Shown here in pieces: positions 49,783 through 59,070 of a stretch of DNA of 64,000 nt. The stretch's first letter is position 1. Each line of letters opens with the position of its first letter. The stretch comes from Rhodoferax sp. Its GTDB lineage: Bacteria; Pseudomonadota; Gammaproteobacteria; Burkholderiales; Burkholderiaceae_C. The position numbers and the translations under genes are program-made. The notes under the pieces were generated by a model. It was not told the DNA's origin, did not search any database, and saw nothing but the letters and a program-made list of their open reading frames with translations. The stretch is from contig JAIFLV010000052.1 in assembly GCA_020048895.1 (NCBI GenBank), positions 1 to 64,000 on the forward strand. Reading direction: 5' to 3'.

Positions 49783-51011
49783 GCGGGGGCACCGTCCTGG
49801 AGCACCTGCGCGGCACTGCGCCCTACCAGTTGCTGGTACAGCGCCGGGTCGGTATCGCCCTCGCTGCCAAACAGCAGCACACGGCTGTCGGGACCCATCT
49901 CCAGGGCGGTGCGCGCGGTGCTGTCCTGTGCTGTGAGCAGTGCTGCAACCAGGCCTGCCACAGCGGACTCGCCGGCCACGATGACAGGGTCACCTCCTTG
50001 CGCGCTGGCCAGCAATCGCATGGTGTCCACCGCGGCGGCATCGGGAATGGCGCAAAACGCGTTGGCACCGGTGTTCAGAATGTCCCACGCCAGCAAAGAC
50101 ACTTCGCCGCAGGCCAGACCGGCCATCAGCGTGTCCAGATCGCCTTTCACCGCCACCACGGTGCCAGCGCGCGCGCTTTGCAGCAGGCAGTCGGCCTGCT
50201 GCGGCTCCACCACCACAAACACCGGGCGCTGCTCTGTGCTGCGCTCCCAGAAATAGGCACAGACGGCCGCTGCGAAGCCCCCCACACCCGCTTGCACAAA
50301 CACATGGGTGGGCCACTGCGGCAGGGCGCTGACGGCCTCGTGCACCATCAGCTGGTAGCCCTGCATCACATCGCGCGGAATGTCCATGTAGCCGGGGTAC
50401 GAGGTGTCTGATATCACAAACCAGCCGTTGGTTTTGGCATCGCGGTCAGCCTGCTGCACCGAATCATCGTAGTTGCCGCTGGTGCGCACCACCTGTGCGC
50501 CATATCGTTCAATGGCGGCCTTGCGGCCTTCGCTGACCGTTGCGTGGATATAGATGACGCAGCGGCAGCCCAGCATGTTTGCGCCCCAGGCGACCGAGCG
50601 GCCATGGTTGCCGTCGGTGGCACAGGTGACGGTGATGTCTGCACAGGCCAGGCGCAGTGCGGGGTCCGTTCGCAACTGCGCATGGCTTACGCTGCGGCCC
50701 AGGCGCTGGCCCAGCACGCGGCACAGCAGACGCGCCACCGCATAGGCGCCGCCGAGCGCCTTGAAGCTGCCCAGACCAAAGCGTGAGCCTTCATCCTTGT
50801 AGTGCAGGCTGGCCACACCGGCGCTACGGGCCAGTCCCGGTAAAGAATGCAGCGGGGTGATCGCGTAGCCGCTCCAGGAGGTGATGACATCGCTGGCCTG
50901 GGACAGTGCCGCTGCGCTGAGCAACGCGCTGCGGTGTGCACCATAGGGCTCAGCGGGCTGAAAGCGGGGGTTGGCCAGCAACGTGAACGGGTGTTGGGGG
51001 AATGAGGGCAT
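49779..51011 (-). CDS. dpaL: Diaminopropionate ammonia-lyase
   Basis: PLP-lyase with 'YKDEGSRFGLGSFKALGGAYAVARLL', 'CATDGNHGRSVAWGANMLGCRCVIYIHATVSEGRKAAIERYGAQVVRTSGNYDDSV'. Confidence 0.9.
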   Translation of the reverse strand: MPSFPQHPFTLLANPRFQPAEPYGAHRSALLSAAALSQASDVITSWSGYAITPLHSLPGLARSAGVASLHYKDEGSRFGLGSFKALGGAYAVARLLCRVLGQRLGRSVSHAQLRTDPALRLACADITVTCATDGNHGRSVAWGANMLGCRCVIYIHATVSEGRKAAIERYGAQVVRTSGNYDDSVQQADRDAKTNGWFVISDTSYPGYMDIPRDVMQGYQLMVHEAVSALPQWPTHVFVQAGVGGFAAAVCAYFWERSTEQRPVFVVVEPQQADCLLQSARAGTVVAVKGDLDTLMAGLACGEVSLLAWDILNTGANAFCAIPDAAAVDTMRLLASAQGGDPVIVAGESAVAGLVAALLTAQDSTARTALEMGPDSRVLLFGSEGDTDPALYQQLVGRSAAQVLQDGAPA

Positions 51012-51246
51012 GGATAAAGGGCTTCAAAGCGGTGATTCGAGGGGTCGGCGATCCGTGTCCTGTTGGCATCCCCAGAATAGGGCGTTTGCGCACCAGTTTG
51101 GGGCTAGCGGGTAATTTCTCTGGGCCGGAGCGGCGATTCTAGGCACATTGTCAGCGTTCTGTTCGCAAGGCTCGTACCAGCCACAGCGCGTGGCATACAT
51201 CTTGCGCCCGGCAGGCATACCCCATCCTTTATTGACAGGTATCCCC

Positions 51247-52041
51247 ATGAAATTCAAATCGCTTTCTGCACTCGCTGGTGTGTTCGCCGGCGCCGTTCTG
51301 GCTTTCGCAGCGCCCGCGCAGGCCGATGATTCCCTCTCCTCCATCCTGGCCAAAAAGTCCATCGCGCTGGGTGTGGCTTCAGACTTCCCGCCCTACGGTT
51401 ATATGGGCCCTGATTTCAAGCTCACCGGTGTGGACGTGGCCACGGCGCAGTTGATCGCTGACAAGCTGGGCGTCAAGGCCGACTTCGTTCCGGTCAGCAC
51501 GCCCAACCGCATTCCGTATCTGCAAACCAAGAAGATTGACCTGATTGTCTCGGCCCTGGGCAAGAACCCGGAACGTGAAAAGGTGATAGATTTCACCGTG
51601 GCCTACGCACCATTCTTCCAGGCGGTGTTTGGCCCCAAGGCTCTGACCATCAAGAGTTTTGACGATCTCGCCGGCAAGACGATTGCCGTGACGCGCGGCA
51701 CAATTCAGGACGATGTGCTGCAGAAAGTCGCGCCGCCCACACTGAAGATCCAGCGCTTTGAGGACGATGCCACCACCGTTGCCGCCTTCATCTCGCAGCA
51801 GACGCAATTGCTGGCCACCGGCGCCGCCGTGGCTGCGGCTGCGGTGCAGAAGAACCCACAGGTGCAGGCCGAATACAAGCTGCTGCTGAAAGACTCGCCC
51901 AACTTCATTGGCGTACGCAAGGGTGAGACCGCGCTGCTGAACAAGGTGAACGAGATTCTGCGTGCCGCCAAGGCCGATGGCACGCTCGAGCAGTACTCGC
52001 AAAAGTGGCTGGGCCGCGGCACTGGCGTGCTTCCTGACTAA
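51247..52041 (+). CDS. ABC transporter substrate-binding protein (polar amino acid type)
   Basis: Signal peptide; 'GVASDFPPYGYMGPDFKLTGVDVATAQLIADKLGVKADFVPV'. Confidence 0.9.
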   Translation: MKFKSLSALAGVFAGAVLAFAAPAQADDSLSSILAKKSIALGVASDFPPYGYMGPDFKLTGVDVATAQLIADKLGVKADFVPVSTPNRIPYLQTKKIDLIVSALGKNPEREKVIDFTVAYAPFFQAVFGPKALTIKSFDDLAGKTIAVTRGTIQDDVLQKVAPPTLKIQRFEDDATTVAAFISQQTQLLATGAAVAAAAVQKNPQVQAEYKLLLKDSPNFIGVRKGETALLNKVNEILRAAKADGTLEQYSQKWLGRGTGVLPD

Positions 52042-52099
52042 TTGCCAACGTCGCAGCGGGCCCGTCCGGCACAGCCCTCACACCGTGTGATCCCATAGC

Positions 52100-52762
52100 G
52101 TGATCGAGTTCGATTTTGGAACTGTGCTGGCCCAGTGGCCTATGCTGCTGCGCGGGCTGGTGCTCACCGTTACCCTGACAGCCGCTTCGGCGGTGCTGGG
52201 GGCTTTGCTGGGAACCGCCTGCGCCTGGGCCCGACTTCACGGCGGCGCCTTCCTTAAATGGGCGGTGGGGACTTATGTTGAGCTGGTGCGCAACACGCCA
52301 TTCATCATTCAGTTGTTCTTCATTTTCTTTGGCCTGCCCTCGCTGGGGCTGCGCCTGTCGGTCGAAGTGGCGTGTGTGCTGGCGATGGTGTTCAACCTCG
52401 GGGCCTATGCCTGCGAGATCGTGCGCGCCGGCCTGCAGAGCACACCCCGGGGTCAACTGGAAGCGGCGATGAGTCTGGCGCTCACGCCCTGGCAAACCTT
52501 TTCACGTGTGGTGCTGCCGCCTGCGCTGGCACGCATCTGGCCGGCGCTGGTGAGCCAGATCATCATCGTCATGCTGGGCTCGGCGGTGTGTGGCCAGATC
52601 TCCGCGGAGGAGCTGTCGCAGGCGGCCAATCTGATATCGAGCCGTACCTTTCGCAGCTTTGAGTCGTACATCATTGTGACCATCATCTACCTGATGCTGG
52701 CCATTGCGCTGCGGCAACTGCTGTACTGGGTGGGGCCGCGCTTCATCTTTTCGCGACGTTAG
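52100..52762 (+). CDS. Amino acid ABC transporter permease (GTG/ATG start uncertain)
   Basis: HisM/GlnP-like 'GTYVELVRNTPFIIQLFFIFFGLP', 'EAAMSLALTPWQTFSRVVLPPALARIWP'. Confidence 0.9.
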   Translation: MIEFDFGTVLAQWPMLLRGLVLTVTLTAASAVLGALLGTACAWARLHGGAFLKWAVGTYVELVRNTPFIIQLFFIFFGLPSLGLRLSVEVACVLAMVFNLGAYACEIVRAGLQSTPRGQLEAAMSLALTPWQTFSRVVLPPALARIWPALVSQIIIVMLGSAVCGQISAEELSQAANLISSRTFRSFESYIIVTIIYLMLAIALRQLLYWVGPRFIFSRR

Positions 52763-52776
52763 CGAGCGCAAGCAGC

Positions 52777-53421
52777 ATGGTTCAGTTTTCGCTCTGGGAT
52801 ATTTTTACCTTTTTGCTGGGCGCGGTGCGCTGGACGGTGGCGCTCTCCCTGATCGCTTTCGTGGGTGGCGGCCTGGTCGGCATGGGCCTCTTGATGTTGC
52901 GTTTCACCAAGCTGCGCGGAGTGGCTACTGCGGTGGCCTGGTATGTACAGATCTTTCAGGGCACGCCGCTGCTGATGCAACTCTTTCTGGTGTACTTCGG
53001 GCTGGCCTTGCTGGGCATGGACACCTCGCCCCTGGTGTCTGCAGCGATCTGCCTCACACTCTATGCCAGCGCCTACCTGACCGAAATCTGGCGCGGCTGT
53101 GTCAATGCCATCCACAAAGGCCAGTGGGAAGCTTCGACCACGCTGGCGCTGAGCTACACGCAGCAAATGCGTTATGTGATTTTGCCCCAGGCCCTGCGTG
53201 TGGCCATTGCACCCACGGTAGGCTTTATGGTGCAAATCATCAAGGGCACGGCGCTGGCCTCGGTCATCGGCTTCGTCGAACTGACCAAGGCCGGACAGAT
53301 GATCTCCAACGCCACCTACCAACCCTTCCTGGCCTACACCTTTGTCGGTCTTTTGTACTTCGCCCTGTGCTACCCGCTGTCGTGGTGGAGTCAGCGGCTG
53401 GAAAACCGCCGCCTGGCCTGA
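52777..53421 (+). CDS. Amino acid ABC transporter permease
   Basis: 'YVQIFQGTPLLMQLFLVYFGLALLG', 'WEASTTLALSYTQQMRYVILPQALRVAIAP'. Confidence 0.92.
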   Translation: MVQFSLWDIFTFLLGAVRWTVALSLIAFVGGGLVGMGLLMLRFTKLRGVATAVAWYVQIFQGTPLLMQLFLVYFGLALLGMDTSPLVSAAICLTLYASAYLTEIWRGCVNAIHKGQWEASTTLALSYTQQMRYVILPQALRVAIAPTVGFMVQIIKGTALASVIGFVELTKAGQMISNATYQPFLAYTFVGLLYFALCYPLSWWSQRLENRRLA

Positions 53422-53424
53422 CCT

Positions 53425-54180
53425 ATGACTGAAACATCATCCAACCCGCCCTTTGCATTGGTGGACATCCGGGGTCTGCACAAAAGCTATGGCCCCACCG
53501 AAGTGCTCAAGGGCATTGACCTGCAGGTGGGCCGCAAGGAAGTGGTCTGCATCATCGGCAAGAGTGGCTCGGGCAAAAGCACGCTGCTGCGCTGCATCAA
53601 TGGCCTGGAGACATTCGAAAAAGGCAGCCTGTGTGTGGATGGGCAGCCCTTGCGGCACAGCGATGCGAACGCCATGCGCGAACTGCGCCAGCAGGTGGGC
53701 ATGATCTTTCAGAGTTTCAACCTGTTCCCGCATCTGAGTGCCGGGCGCAACGTGATGCTGGCCCCGACCCTGGTCAAGGACATCCCCAAGGAAGAGGCCC
53801 GTGTGCGTGCCCAGTCCCTGCTCGAACGGGTCGGGCTGGGCCAGTTCTTTGACCGCATGCCCGACCAGCTCTCGGGTGGGCAGCAGCAACGCGTGGCCAT
53901 TGCCCGTGCGCTGGCCATGGCCCCCACGGTGTTGTTGTGTGACGAGATTACTTCTGCGCTGGACCCCGAACTGGTAGGTGAGGTGCTGCAGGTCGTGGAG
54001 ATGCTGGCCCTGGATGGTATGACCCTGATCCTGGTCACACATGAAATGGCCTTTGCCCGCAAGGTGAGCGACCGGGTGGTGTTCATGCACCAGGGGTTGA
54101 TCCACGAAGCCGGAACACCCGACGAGATCTTCGGTCGACCGCAAACGCCGGAACTGCGGCAGTTTCTGTCCGCGCTATAA
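53425..54180 (+). CDS. Amino acid ABC transporter ATP-binding protein
   Basis: 'IIGKSGSGKSTLLRCINGLE', 'LSGGQQQRVAIARALA', 'DEITSALDPELVGEVL'. Confidence 0.95.
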   Translation: MTETSSNPPFALVDIRGLHKSYGPTEVLKGIDLQVGRKEVVCIIGKSGSGKSTLLRCINGLETFEKGSLCVDGQPLRHSDANAMRELRQQVGMIFQSFNLFPHLSAGRNVMLAPTLVKDIPKEEARVRAQSLLERVGLGQFFDRMPDQLSGGQQQRVAIARALAMAPTVLLCDEITSALDPELVGEVLQVVEMLALDGMTLILVTHEMAFARKVSDRVVFMHQGLIHEAGTPDEIFGRPQTPELRQFLSAL

Positions 54181-54246
54181 AGCCTCGCCAACCCGCTCGG
54201 TGCGCGCGCCTACGCGTTGTGTCTGAAAAAGGCACAATCGCTCCCC

Positions 54247-55059
54247 ATGCCTACAGAAAACCTATCCATTGCCCCGCTGAATCCGGATGCGGCGCAGGCC
54301 CCCAACGTTTTTGAAGAAATCGACGCCATCCTGGATGACATGCGACAGCGCTTTGACGAAACCCCACAGTGGGAGTTTTGTGAGGGCTTTATGGCCGCGC
54401 TGGTGTGCTGCCGCCGCGCCATTGCCGCTTCGGAATACTTCGACGTGCTGCTGGCGGTCGGTGCAACCGATGACGCCACGGCAGAAGGCTCCTTTGCCGA
54501 TGACGCACAACGCCAGCGCTTTATGGAGATTTGGGAACTGCGCTGGCGCGAGGTCCAGACCGCTCTGGACGCGCCGATAGAGTCCCTCGAGGATGAGGCC
54601 GCGTACCACCCGGAAGTGATGGACGTTCGCGGCACCGTGGCCGAGTTGTCCGACGAAGAACGTGCCGGGCTGGCCGGCGAACCTTTGCCCGCGTTTGGCC
54701 AGATCTGGGCCTTGGGTTTTATGTATGCCATAGAGGCCTGGCCCGAGGAGTGGACCGCACCCCGTGACAAGAAAGCGGCGCAATGGCTCGATGCATCGCT
54801 GCAGGCGCTGGTGGCCCTGACCGAAGACGATGAGGGCCCGCCCGAGGTGTCACCCTTCAGCGAGGACGCGCCGCCGTCGATGAGCATTGCCCGCCTGAAC
54901 GCATTTGCCGACGCAGTGTGGGCGGTGTACGACTTGCGGGAGCTGTGGAAGTCGATCAGGCCCCGTGTGGAAACGGTGCACCGCGCCGACACACCTGGCC
55001 GCAATGACCCCTGCAACTGTGGCAGTGGCAAGAAGTTCAAGAAGTGTTGCGGCGTATGA
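54247..55059 (+). CDS. UPF0149/YecA-like protein with C-terminal SEC-C motif
   Basis: C-terminal 'RNDPCNCGSGKKFKKCCGV'; 'FEEIDAILDDMRQRFDETPQWEFCEGFMAALVC'. Confidence 0.85.
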   Translation: MPTENLSIAPLNPDAAQAPNVFEEIDAILDDMRQRFDETPQWEFCEGFMAALVCCRRAIAASEYFDVLLAVGATDDATAEGSFADDAQRQRFMEIWELRWREVQTALDAPIESLEDEAAYHPEVMDVRGTVAELSDEERAGLAGEPLPAFGQIWALGFMYAIEAWPEEWTAPRDKKAAQWLDASLQALVALTEDDEGPPEVSPFSEDAPPSMSIARLNAFADAVWAVYDLRELWKSIRPRVETVHRADTPGRNDPCNCGSGKKFKKCCGV

Positions 55060-57245
55060 AGCACACGTCCTCCATGGCCTATGCCGGTGCGCTGCTGGTG
55101 TGGTGCACTGCCCCCGTGCTGGCGCAGGAAGCACAATTCGGCAGCGGCGAAGCAACTCCCCGCGCGGGTGCCAAGCTTGAGCGGGTGGAAATCTCGGGCA
55201 AGCAGGCCAGCGACGACCTGCGACGCCGCGCCCAGGTCGCCAAACAGGTCTATGGTCGCGAAGAACTCGACCGCAATGGCGACACCAACGTGGCCGATGT
55301 GCTCAAACGCCTGCCGGGTGTCACCATGCAGGGCAACGCGCCGCGCATGCGTGGCCTGGGTTCTGGCTACACCCTCATGCTCATCAACGGCGACCCGGCA
55401 CCCCCCGGTTTCGCGTTGGACCAGCTGGACCCTGCCCAGGTGGAGCGCATCGAGGTGACCAAGGGGCCGACGGCCAATCAGAGTGCACAGGCAGTGGCGG
55501 GGTCCATCAACATCATCATGAAAGACGCGCCCAAGGTCTCGCAGCGCGACCTGCGCGTGGGGCTGGGCTACAACGTGGACCGCCCCACCGTCTCGGGCAG
55601 TTTCACCCTGGGCGAGAAGTGGAATGGCTATTCGCTCTCGCTGCCGATCTCCTTGTTTCAGTGGCGCAACAGAAACGACTCGCTCACGCAGCGCGCCGCG
55701 CCAGGTTTGGATGGTGCATCTTCGCTGGCCATGCAGCAGGCAGAACAGTTCAATTACGGGCATGGCTTCAACCTCGGGCCGCGGCTGAACTGGAAGGTCA
55801 GTGACGATGAAAGCGTGGTCTGGCAGAGCTTCTTGCAAAAAGGCAACTGGAACAGCCAGACCCAGTACCGCAACCAGGTGCTGGCAGGCACCCCGACACT
55901 GGAAGACGACGGTGGCTTCCAGGGCGGTTGGCAAAACGTGCGCAGCAATCTGCAGTGGGTGAATCACCTGAGCGCTGCCGACCGGATGGAACTCAAGGCC
56001 GGCGTGTCGGCCTCCAAGGGAACTTTTGACGGACAGACTCTGCGTATGGGGCAGCCCCAGCGGCGCACCATCGCCGACAACGCCGACCTGAGCTTTACCC
56101 AGGCGGGCAACTACTCACGCCTGCTCAACGAAGCCCACAGCCTGACGGTGGGCTGGGACCTGGAATGGCGCCAGCGTGATGAAATGCGCAACGTCACCGA
56201 GAACGGTGTGCCGCTGCTGGCCGAGTTTGAAGGCCAGCCGTTTGCCGCGCGCATCACCCGCCAAGCTTTTTATGTGCAGGACGAGTGGGAGATCAGCAAA
56301 CAGTGGTCCACCTACCTGGGGGTGCGCTCCGAGCAGATCACCACCCGCAGCGAAGGCACGTTGGCCACGCTCTCCAACACCAGCAATGTGCTCACACCCA
56401 TGGTGCACCTGAACTACAAGTTCGACGCTGCCGGGCGCGACCTGCTGCGCGCCAGCGTCACCCGCAGCTACAAGGCGCCGGACCTGTCTGCACTGATGGC
56501 GCGCCCGGCGCTGAGCAGCCAGTTTGCAGATACCAGCAAGGCCAATACCGAGCTCTCGCCCGACCGCATGGGCAATCCCAGCTTGCTGCCTGAGTTGGCC
56601 ACCGGTTTCGACATTGCGCTGGAGCACTACCTGCCCGCTGGCGGTCTGGTCAGTGTGGGCCTTTTCTACCGCCAGGTGGACGACCTGATTCGCAGCGTCA
56701 CGGCGCTGCAAACGGTGGACTGGTCGGGCGTGCCGCGCTGGGTGTCGCGCCCCGTCAACTTTTCACGCGCCATGACCCGTGGACTGGAGGTCGAGCTTAA
56801 GGGTCGGGCCGGTGAACTGCTGCCTGCACTGGTGGACCCCAAATTGCCATTGAACTTGCGCGCCTCGTTCAACGTGTACCAGTCGGAGGTGGAGGCGCTG
56901 CCTGGGCCGAACAATCGTCTGGACTCCCAGCAACCCTGGTCGGGCAATTTCGGCTTTGACTACCGCTTTACCAGCGTTCCGGTCAATATGGGTGCCAGTC
57001 TGGCATTTACACCGGGCTACACCACGCAGCAGTCTCTCACCCAGTCGCTGGACCAGTCGCGCAATCGCAGCATCGACCTGTTTGCCCAGTGGGTGTTCAG
57101 CCGCACCCTGTCGGCACGTTTCTCGGTCAACAATCTGGTACCGCTGGACACGGCGTCGCGTGTGGTGACGGCCGAGGGTTATGCGACCGACACCTGGCGC
57201 AGTGGTCGCACCAACTTCAATCTCGGGATGGAAATCAAGCTGTAG
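55056..57245 (+). CDS. TonB-dependent receptor
   Basis: Plug 'DVLKRLPGVTMQGNAPRMRGLGSGYTLMLINGDPAPPGFALDQLDPAQVERIEV'; ATGA overlap with upstream gene. Confidence 0.95.
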   Translation: MKHTSSMAYAGALLVWCTAPVLAQEAQFGSGEATPRAGAKLERVEISGKQASDDLRRRAQVAKQVYGREELDRNGDTNVADVLKRLPGVTMQGNAPRMRGLGSGYTLMLINGDPAPPGFALDQLDPAQVERIEVTKGPTANQSAQAVAGSINIIMKDAPKVSQRDLRVGLGYNVDRPTVSGSFTLGEKWNGYSLSLPISLFQWRNRNDSLTQRAAPGLDGASSLAMQQAEQFNYGHGFNLGPRLNWKVSDDESVVWQSFLQKGNWNSQTQYRNQVLAGTPTLEDDGGFQGGWQNVRSNLQWVNHLSAADRMELKAGVSASKGTFDGQTLRMGQPQRRTIADNADLSFTQAGNYSRLLNEAHSLTVGWDLEWRQRDEMRNVTENGVPLLAEFEGQPFAARITRQAFYVQDEWEISKQWSTYLGVRSEQITTRSEGTLATLSNTSNVLTPMVHLNYKFDAAGRDLLRASVTRSYKAPDLSALMARPALSSQFADTSKANTELSPDRMGNPSLLPELATGFDIALEHYLPAGGLVSVGLFYRQVDDLIRSVTALQTVDWSGVPRWVSRPVNFSRAMTRGLEVELKGRAGELLPALVDPKLPLNLRASFNVYQSEVEALPGPNNRLDSQQPWSGNFGFDYRFTSVPVNMGASLAFTPGYTTQQSLTQSLDQSRNRSIDLFAQWVFSRTLSARFSVNNLVPLDTASRVVTAEGYATDTWRSGRTNFNLGMEIKL

Positions 57246-57786
57246 CCTGGGTGGATGCGCAATGCGACTCGCTTTGCAACAGCACAGTCATGCGCTGCAA
57301 CGCATGCGCAACGGTGGCAGCACGTACCGCAGCGCGGTCGCCATCAAAGGTGCGCATTTCGCTCACCACGCCCTGCGGCGTAGCCCACGCAAACCAGACG
57401 GTGCCCACCGGTTTATCCGGACTACCGCCGCCGGGACCGGCGATGCCGGTCACCGCCAGGCTGACCTGGGCGTGCGAGTGCTGCAAGGCGCCGCGTACCA
57501 TCGCGCGCGCCACATCTTTGCTCACCGCGCCACAGCGTGCAATCACCGTGGTGTCAACGCCCAGCATCTCAGTCTTGGAAGCATTGGAGTAGGTCACAAA
57601 GCCGCGTTCAAACCAGGCGCTTGAGCCCGCAATATCGGTACACGCAGCCGCGATCAAGCCCCCGGTGCAGCTCTCCGCTGTCGCCAGCGACCAGTTGCGG
57701 CTTTGAAGCAAATCGGCCAATAGAGCGCACCAGTCTTGCGTGAGCAGCTCTGACTTTGATAGCAAATCGGGTGCTTGCGGCGTCAT
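57235..57786 (-). CDS. pncC: CinA-family nicotinamide-nucleotide amidase
   Basis: 'LATAESCTGGLIAAACTDIAGSSAWFERGFVTYSNASKTEMLGV'. Confidence 0.92.
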   Translation of the reverse strand: MTPQAPDLLSKSELLTQDWCALLADLLQSRNWSLATAESCTGGLIAAACTDIAGSSAWFERGFVTYSNASKTEMLGVDTTVIARCGAVSKDVARAMVRGALQHSHAQVSLAVTGIAGPGGGSPDKPVGTVWFAWATPQGVVSEMRTFDGDRAAVRAATVAHALQRMTVLLQSESHCASTQATA

Positions 57787-58325
57787 GCAAAAAACCTCCA
57801 GAGTGCCACCACCAGCATCGTGCATAGTGCAGCCACCAGGTCATCGAGCATGATGCCAGAGCCTGCCTTGTGCCATGCCCAGCGGTCCGACTGCGGGTCG
57901 ACATGGTGAAACAACGCATCCGCCCAACCCACCGGGCCGGGCTTGACGGCGTCAAAAAAGCGAAACAAGGCAAACGCCAGCAACTGCCCCATCCAGCCGG
58001 TGGGCATAACCAGCCACAACACCAGCCAGAATGCCACCACTTCGTCCCACACGATGCTACCCGGGTCGGGCACGCCCATGTTGCGCGCAGTGACCGTGCT
58101 GGCCCACCAGCCCATGGGCAGCGTCAGTGCCAGCAGCACCGCCCAGCCGGCATCATCCATCCAGGGTGACAGTGCGGTAAAGGCAAACCAGCTCCACAGG
58201 GTACCCGCCGTACCAGGTGCGATGCGTGACAGGCCCGCGCCAAAGCCCAGCGCAATCACATGCGCTGGATGGGCCAGCATGAATTGCCAGGTTGGCTGCG
58301 TGACTCTGGGGGTCGATGCGGTCAT
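57783..58325 (-). CDS. pgpA: Phosphatidylglycerophosphatase A
   Basis: 'GFGAGLSRIAPGTAGTLW', 'DPGSIVWDEVVAFWLVLW', 'FFDAVKPGPVGWADALF'. Confidence 0.92.
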   Translation of the reverse strand: MTASTPRVTQPTWQFMLAHPAHVIALGFGAGLSRIAPGTAGTLWSWFAFTALSPWMDDAGWAVLLALTLPMGWWASTVTARNMGVPDPGSIVWDEVVAFWLVLWLVMPTGWMGQLLAFALFRFFDAVKPGPVGWADALFHHVDPQSDRWAWHKAGSGIMLDDLVAALCTMLVVALWRFFA

Positions 58326-58339
58326 GCTGCGATTATCTG

Positions 58340-58386
58340 GCTCTTGGGCTCTTGGGCTCTTGGGCTCTTGGGCACTTGGGCACTTG
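58340..58386. repeat. Octanucleotide repeat (GCTCTTGG)x4 + (GCACTTGG)x~2
   Basis: Read directly immediately upstream of pgpA start (58325, - strand). Confidence 0.95.
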
Positions 58387-58404
58387 TAGTTGCCGCGGGG
58401 GGCT

Positions 58405-59070
58405 TCAAGTGGGCGCGTCCGCGTCCACGTTGAGCAGACCCCAGCGAATGGCAAAGCGGACCAGGTTGGGCAGATCAGGGATATCGAGTTTTGTCATCAG
58501 GCGACTGCGGTAAGTCTCTACAGTCTTGGGTGACAGAGACAGGCTGACGGCAATGGTCGCACTGGTGCTGCCGCGTATGACCATCTCCAGAATTTGCAGC
58601 TCGCGCACTGACAACCGGCCCAGTGGGTTGCCTTGCACCACGTTGGCGGAGGGTTCCTGCGCCAGTGCACGCACGGCCTTGCTCAGGTATTTCTGTCCGG
58701 CGCTCACGGCCTCGATGGCCTGCAACAAGTCACTGGAGGGGGAACCCTTGAGAACGTAGCCCAAAGCTCCCAGGCGCAACGCCTCACTCACATGCCGTGG
58801 CTGGGCAGACATGGTCAGCACCACGGTGCGGACGGGCAACTTCAGATCCCCCAGCGTCTGCAAGACCGTCAACCCCGAACCCGACTCCAGATGAATGTCC
58901 AGGATCAGCACCTCGGCTTGCGAGGAGAGCAGCAAGTCTGTGATGCCTTGTGCACAGTCGCAATCCCCTACCACCACGTGCCCCGAGGCCTGCAGAACAC
59001 TGCGCAGCCCTTCGCGCACCATCTGGTGGTCATCGAGCAAAAAAAGCCGCGTCACTTGTGTGGCTCCCAT
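58405..59070 (-). CDS. NarL/LuxR-type response regulator
   Basis: 'LLDDHQMVREGLRSVL', 'VLILDIHLESGSG', HTH 'LSVRELQILEMVIRGSTSATIAVSLSLSPKTVETYRSRLM'. Confidence 0.92.
   Translation of the reverse strand: MGATQVTRLFLLDDHQMVREGLRSVLQASGHVVVGDCDCAQGITDLLLSSQAEVLILDIHLESGSGLTVLQTLGDLKLPVRTVVLTMSAQPRHVSEALRLGALGYVLKGSPSSDLLQAIEAVSAGQKYLSKAVRALAQEPSANVVQGNPLGRLSVRELQILEMVIRGSTSATIAVSLSLSPKTVETYRSRLMTKLDIPDLPNLVRFAIRWGLLNVDADAPT

Noticed and set aside
54210-55967. 585-aa minus-strand ORF
   Set aside because: Overlaps the SEC-C and TonB receptor genes, which have strong motifs; no motifs of its own.
58340-58386. Short repeat array considered as CRISPR
   Set aside because: 8-bp contiguous units with no spacers; it is a simple tandem repeat.
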